Below are positions 60,794 through 64,000 of a DNA stretch of 64,000 bases, piece after piece (position 1 is the first letter of the stretch; each line of letters opens with the position of its first letter). The notes beneath the pieces are model-generated. The model was not told the DNA's origin and did no database searches. It saw only the letters and a program-made list of their open reading frames with translations. The position numbers and the translations under genes are program-made. Source of the DNA: Bog-473 sp963836605 (lineage in GTDB: Bacteria > Actinomycetota > Acidimicrobiia > Acidimicrobiales > RAAP-2); NCBI GenBank assembly GCA_963836605.1, contig CAWIKB010000014.1, forward strand, positions 523,172 to 587,171, in the 5' to 3' direction.

Positions 60794-61234
60794 CCGGAGG
60801 ACTTCCATCACAAGGTGGCCCGGAATCTGATCAAAGAGTTCGACGTCATCTGCATCGAGGACCTCAAGGTCACCAACATGGTTAGGCGGGCAAGGCCCGT
60901 CCCCGACGACAACAGCCCCGGTCAGTTCCTCCCCAACGGGGGAGGGGCCAAGACCGGGCTCAATCGCAGTATCTGCGACGCGGGCTGGGCACAGTTCCGC
61001 TCGATCCTGGGCGCCAAAGCGGAAGACGCTGGGCGCCAAGTAGTGAGCGTGGACCCCCAGCACACCTCGACGACGTGTCACCAATGTGGTCACGTCGAGC
61101 GAGCCAACCGCGTCAACCAGGCGGTGTTCATCTGTCAGCGCTGTGGCTTTTCCGCTCATGCCGACGAGAACGCCGCCTGCAACATCCACAGGGCTGGACT
61201 GGCCCTTCTGGCATCCTCACAACGGACTGCCTGA
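60794..61234 (+). mobile_element. Truncated TnpB (IS200/IS605 OrfB) remnant
   Basis: The frame covers only the C-terminal third of TnpB: EDFHHKVARNLIKEFDVICIEDLKVTNM holds the RuvC-II glutamate in IEDL, CHQCGH and CQRCGF form the zinc finger, and HADENAACNIHRAG holds the third RuvC aspartate. The N-terminal domains with the first RuvC aspartate are gone, and a stop (TAA at 60791) closes the frame upstream. No tnpA gene is near. It cannot be an active guided nuclease. Its 5' boundary abuts the 20-base repeat and its 3' side carries a right-end-like hairpin. Confidence 0.8.
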
Positions 61235-61241
61235 AAAGAAG

Positions 61242-61261
61242 CTGGCGGCTTTCGCCGTCAG
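61242..61261. repeat. Hairpin resembling the right end of an IS200/IS605 element
   Basis: CTGGCGGC (61242-61249) and GCCGTCAG (61254-61261) form an eight-pair stem with one G-U pair and loop TTTC, eight bases after the TnpB stop. IS605-type right ends have such a foldback followed by a short TCAC-like tail; here GTCAC follows at 61266-61270. Confidence 0.45.
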
Positions 61262-61272
61262 AGAAGTCACGC

Positions 61273-61773
61273 ATGATGTGTCCGGTCCGGTCGTCGGTGG
61301 TCGTCGACGCACCGATCGATCGGGCCTTCACCGTGTTCACGCAGGACATCGGCAGTTGGTGGCCGCCCGAGCACCACCTCATCGAAGCGGAGCTTGGCGA
61401 CATGGTCTTCGAACCCCGGGAGGGCGGTGATGTCTACGACCGCGGCGTGGACGGAAGCGAGTGTCGTTGGGCGCGGGTCCTCGCCTACGAGCCTCCCCAC
61501 AGAGTCGTGATCAGCTGGGACATCAACCTGCAGTGGCAGATCGAATCCGATCCCCGAAAGACCAGTGAGGTGGAGGTTCGCTTCGTCGCGGAGACCCCTG
61601 TCGCGGAGACCCCTGAACAGACCCGTGTCGAACTCGAGCACCGGAACCTCCGCCGCCACGGTGAGGGCTGGGAGCAGATGCACGGTGCCGTCAGCTCGCC
61701 CGAAGGGTGGGGCTTGGGCCTGCAAGCGTTCGCCACCCGGATCAAAGAGGTGTCGGTCTCCGATCCGGTGTAG
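61273..61773 (+). CDS. SRPBCC/AHSA1-family protein
   Basis: The 166-residue protein has the helix-grip fold pattern of the START-like AHSA1 group: VRSSVVVDAPIDRAFTVFTQDIGSWWPPEHHLIEAELGDMVFEPREGGDVYDRG, RWARVLAYEPPHRVVISWDINLQW, and the C-terminal helix GWEQMHGAVSSPEGWGLGLQAFATRI. It probably binds a hydrophobic ligand or acts in stress response. A perfect 15-base in-frame duplication (61585-61614) repeats VAETP in the loop. Its start is only 12 bases after the hairpin that ends the decayed IS element, and its own ribosome site is weak (GAGAAG). Confidence 0.8.
   Translation: MMCPVRSSVVVDAPIDRAFTVFTQDIGSWWPPEHHLIEAELGDMVFEPREGGDVYDRGVDGSECRWARVLAYEPPHRVVISWDINLQWQIESDPRKTSEVEVRFVAETPVAETPEQTRVELEHRNLRRHGEGWEQMHGAVSSPEGWGLGLQAFATRIKEVSVSDPV
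61585..61614. repeat. 15-base in-frame tandem duplication in the SRPBCC gene
   Basis: Identical units (61585-61599 and 61600-61614, GTCGCGGAGACCCCT) add VAETP to a loop. Identity is perfect, so the event is recent. Confidence 0.85.
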
Positions 61774-61796
61774 GGCCCGCATCGGTTGAGCCGGCG

Positions 61797-62360
61797 ATGC
61801 CGCGTCCGGAACATCAGGCACACTTGGCTGTGCGGATGTTCGTGGCGGTGTGGCCCGATGAGGTCACGCTGGAGCGCCTCTCCCTCTTTGATCTGGGGCA
61901 CGCCCCCGGCCTCAGGCTGGTCAGGCGCGGACAGTGGCACGTCACGCTCCGGTTTTTCGGTGATGTCGACGAGTCGCTCGTGCCGGCGCTCGTTGGCGCA
62001 TTGGAAGGCGCGGCCGCCAGCATGGCCCCGCCGGTCCACTGTGAGCTCGGCCCGAAGACGGCCTGGTTCGGCCGCCAGCGGGTCCTTCACATTCCCGTGG
62101 CCGGGCTCGACCAGGCCGCTGAAGCGGTGCGTGCGGCCACTCTTCCCTTCGTGCCGGGCTCGGGCGACGGCGAGCCGCCCTTCACCGGGCACCTCACCAT
62201 CGCCCGCTCGAATCGTCGTCGACCCGGCGCATCGGCGCCAGCAACGCTGGCGGGGCTTCGCTTCGTGGCGTCCTTTGACGTCGAGTACATCGAGTTGGTG
62301 GCCTCACAGCTCTCGACCGGTGGCCCCCGGTACACGACGCTGGCGCGAGTGCGCCTCTGA
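61797..62360 (+). CDS. thpR: RNA 2',3'-cyclic phosphodiesterase (2'-5' RNA ligase family)
   Basis: The 187-residue protein has the two HxT motifs of the 2H phosphoesterases: GQWHVTLRFFGDVDE and FTGHLTIARSN, at about residues 48-51 and 128-131. FVAVWPDEV is the usual N-terminus. It hydrolyses 2',3'-cyclic phosphates or ligates 2'-5' RNA ends. The ATG at 61797 may be early, since the frame begins with a short tail; ATG 61836 gives the canonical MFVAVWPDE start. Confidence 0.9.
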   Translation: MPRPEHQAHLAVRMFVAVWPDEVTLERLSLFDLGHAPGLRLVRRGQWHVTLRFFGDVDESLVPALVGALEGAAASMAPPVHCELGPKTAWFGRQRVLHIPVAGLDQAAEAVRAATLPFVPGSGDGEPPFTGHLTIARSNRRRPGASAPATLAGLRFVASFDVEYIELVASQLSTGGPRYTTLARVRL

Positions 62361-62376
62361 GAGTGATCGCCCCGGC

Positions 62377-62727
62377 CTACCCGTTCGCGGCGACGCCCAC
62401 CTTGTGGCCTTGCGCGTCGGCGAAGACACCGAAGGAGGTCCCGGGCACCTGCTGAGCGGGCTGGATGATCGTGCCGCCGAGCTCCTCGGCCTTCTTCAGC
62501 GTGGCCGCGACGTCTTCGACGCCTACGAAGAACAACACCTCATCATCAGCGGCCTGGCGAGGGCTGATGGCCACGTAGGTCCCGCCCTCAACGCCGGTGT
62601 CGATGAAGGTGTACCCGGGAAACGCCCCTTCAGACGCCACCTTCCAACCGAAGAGGTCGGCAAAGAACTCTCGGGTGGCGTCAGGGTCTTGGGAGCGAAT
62701 CTCGGCATGGATCACGGGGTGCGGCAT
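62377..62727 (-). CDS. VOC family protein (glyoxalase-like)
   Basis: A 116-residue VOC protein: PHPVIHAEIRSQDPDATREFFADLFGWKVASEGAFPGYTFIDTGVEGGTYVAIS, then DEVLFFVGVEDVAATLKKAEELGGTIIQPAQQVPGTSFGVFADAQGHKVGVA. It is a short sibling of the gene at 28339. AAGGAGG precedes the ATG. Function unknown. Confidence 0.87.
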   Translation of the reverse strand: MPHPVIHAEIRSQDPDATREFFADLFGWKVASEGAFPGYTFIDTGVEGGTYVAISPRQAADDEVLFFVGVEDVAATLKKAEELGGTIIQPAQQVPGTSFGVFADAQGHKVGVAANG

Positions 62728-62813
62728 GAGAGCCTCCTTGAAGTTCAGGTCTTGCCTTGTTGTCACCGACACGACGAACGACCGCCAGTGGAATCGACAG
62801 CAGCGTCCACATT

Positions 62814-62872
62814 TCTCAAACGGCACCCCGAGATCTCTCGAACGGCACCCCGAGATTTCTCAAACGGCACCC
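62814..62872. repeat. 22-base tandem repeats, 2.7 copies
   Basis: Units 62814-62835, 62836-62857 and a partial 62858-62872 share TCTCAAACGGCACCCCGAGA with one to two changes. They lie in the 192-base gap upstream of the VOC gene (start 62727) and after the convergent reductase gene. No coding function seen. Confidence 0.85.
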
Positions 62873-62919
62873 AGCGACAGTGTCCGCGAGACTCTGAGAC
62901 GAGGTGCAGCATTATCCCA

Positions 62920-63486
62920 TCAGGCGCGGACGAAGGTCTGGACCTGAACGCCGTCGGTCCCGACCGTCTTCGTGTCAGCCAGCCGGAACCGGACCCGTTC
63001 GATCCCGTCGGGAAAGAGACGCTGGCCCCGACCGAGAATCGTCGGGAATATCATGAGCCGTAACTCGTCGACGAGGTCGTTGGCCAACAGCGTCTCGAAC
63101 AGCGTCCCGCTCCCGGCCACCAGGACGACTCCGTTGGTCTCATCCTTCAGCCTCGCGATCTCGGCTGGCACATTTTGGGCAATCACGGTCGTGTTCTGCC
63201 ATGACGGGTCCGTGAGGGTGGTCGAGACCACGTACTTGGGGTCGCTGTTGAGTCTCTCGGCGAACGCGCCCTCGCGAGAGGGCCAGGCCGCGGCGAAGCC
63301 TTCGTAGGTGACTCGGCCGAACAAGTGCGCGCCGGCCTCGGTCAACTCGTCGAGTTTGAACTGGTCGCCTTCGTCCCCTCGGTCGTACTCGAAGGTCCAA
63401 CCGCCGTACTCATAGTCCTCGGCTCCTCCGGGGTCCTCGAAAACCCCGTCGAGCGATACGAACTCGGTCACCACCAGCTTGCCCAT
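62920..63486 (-). CDS. Dihydrofolate reductase/RibD-like family protein
   Basis: The 188-residue protein matches the RibD/DHFR-like family: VVTEFVSLDGVFEDPGGAEDYEYGGWTFEYDRGDEGDQFKLDELTEAGAHLFGRVTYEGFAAAWPSREG, KYVVSTTLTDPSWQNTTVIAQ and GVVLVAGSGTLFETLLANDLVDELRLMIFPTILGRGQRLFPDG. It is the second copy of the family in the window. GCAGGAGG precedes the ATG. Confidence 0.88.
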   Translation of the reverse strand: MGKLVVTEFVSLDGVFEDPGGAEDYEYGGWTFEYDRGDEGDQFKLDELTEAGAHLFGRVTYEGFAAAWPSREGAFAERLNSDPKYVVSTTLTDPSWQNTTVIAQNVPAEIARLKDETNGVVLVAGSGTLFETLLANDLVDELRLMIFPTILGRGQRLFPDGIERVRFRLADTKTVGTDGVQVQTFVRA

Positions 63487-63505
63487 GATTGCCTCCTGCC
63501 TCGAC

Positions 63506-63982
63506 TCATTCGTTACGACGAGGGGTCCGACCCGAAATCATCGGTTCGGCGACACCGCCGTGACGTGACGTTGCCTCCAGGTGGATGAGTCCCGCCGCGG
63601 TGGGTGTGAAGCCACAGGACTTCACGTAGAACGCCTCGAGGTCGTCTGCGAAATCGACATGCAGCCACTCGCAGCCGGCCTTCCCGCATTCCCTTCGGGC
63701 CACGTTGATCATCTCCGTCCCGATGCCCAGGTGGCGCGCCTCCTCGGTGACCACGGTGTCTTGAATCCAGGCGTGTGCGGAGCCATCCCACGCGACGTTG
63801 ACGAATCCGACCAGGCGCCGACCGTCTCTCGCCACGACCCAGCCCAGGCTGTGTCGTGCCACGACATCGCGCCAGTTCCGCCCATCGTCGGTCCGGCCCC
63901 ACCGCGTCGGGAACGCGTGAGCATGCAGTCGCTCGACTTCGAGACTGCGGAACTCTCCACGCCACTGGTAGCCGAAGGGCAT
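63506..63982 (-). CDS. GNAT-family N-acetyltransferase
   Basis: The 158-residue protein shows the GNAT acetyl-CoA site: WIQDTVVTEEARHLGIGTEMINVARREC contains the R-x-x-G-I-G-T/A (motif A) loop, and GWVVARDGRRLVGFVNVAWDGSAHAW the central strands. LHVDFADDLEAFYVKSCGFTPTAAGLIHLEA completes the fold. Substrate unknown. The gene begins 18 bases from the right edge, and its full start region is partly outside, though ATG 63982 gives a complete domain. Confidence 0.85.
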   Translation of the reverse strand: MPFGYQWRGEFRSLEVERLHAHAFPTRWGRTDDGRNWRDVVARHSLGWVVARDGRRLVGFVNVAWDGSAHAWIQDTVVTEEARHLGIGTEMINVARRECGKAGCEWLHVDFADDLEAFYVKSCGFTPTAAGLIHLEATSRHGGVAEPMISGRTPRRNE

Positions 63983-64000
63983 CGGTGAAGGCTATGCCTG

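Noticed and set aside
60815..61234. Functional TnpB nuclease
   Set aside because: The N-terminal two thirds with the first RuvC aspartate are missing and the frame is closed by a stop just upstream.

Overview
The window is GC-rich, gene-dense DNA from a free-living actinobacterium. GTG starts are frequent, 4-base start/stop overlaps are common, and several genes appear leaderless, with a TANNNT -10 element 7 to 12 bases before the start codon. The families fit too: a wax-ester synthase/diacylglycerol acyltransferase, a luciferase-like F420-type oxidoreductase, a mycothiol-dependent DinB/maleylpyruvate-isomerase-type protein, two family III CoA-transferases, an acyl-CoA dehydrogenase and many TetR/MarR regulators. 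A member of Acidimicrobiia or a related deep actinobacterial lineage is my best guess, from gene content only. I saw no rRNA, tRNA, CRISPR array or intact mobile element.

Layout. 1-6.5 kb: end of a STAS-domain gene, then a peptide/nickel-type ABC importer whose second permease and both ATPases are one 1047-residue polypeptide. 6.5-14.7 kb: acyl-CoA metabolism (enoyl-CoA hydratase, two CoA-transferases, a conserved 103-residue protein), an amidohydrolase, and a TetR/DHA2-type MFS efflux pair. 14.8-18.5 kb: a membrane-signalling patch with a pentameric ligand-gated ion channel homologue, a secreted IPT/TIG-repeat protein and a potassium-channel-like protein. 18.7-31 kb: mixed small genes, namely a GHMP kinase, four VOC proteins in the window's middle and right parts, a frameshifted PIN-like gene with a small partner, methyltransferases, a MarR/MFS pair, a DyP peroxidase and an orphan ABC ATPase. 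30.7-37.7 kb: TetR with tandem operators facing a DinB-type gene, an aldolase/amidohydrolase pair, a small Ser/Thr-rich secreted protein, a dienelactone hydrolase, a phytanoyl-CoA dioxygenase-like gene and an SDR. 38-42.1 kb: a three-gene membrane-anchored carbohydrate-active operon. 42.3-48.9 kb: fhs, the tsaC-tsaD t6A operon, an F420-type oxidoreductase and the WS/DGAT operon. 49-55.3 kb: a membrane-anchored esterase and a complete branched-chain-amino-acid-type (Liv) importer with fused LivH-LivM permeases. 55.4-64 kb: divergent valS/cysS only 20 bases apart, an acyl-CoA dehydrogenase, a decayed IS200/IS605 TnpB fragment, thpR, a VOC protein, a RibD-like reductase and a GNAT acetyltransferase.

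Themes. Substrate uptake (two ABC importers with fused subunits) plus fatty-acid/aromatic acyl-CoA catabolism and storage-lipid synthesis suggest an oligotrophic heterotroph living on peptides, amino acids and hydrophobic carbon. A second theme is DNA-level: short perfect or near-perfect tandem duplications of 6 to 22 bases occur at least a dozen times, often over stop codons or as in-frame insertions. The most biologically unusual loci are the ligand-gated channel patch, the permease-ATPase-ATPase fusion and the three-gene operon whose first two products share a membrane-anchored helical module with a conserved QTCLGG motif.
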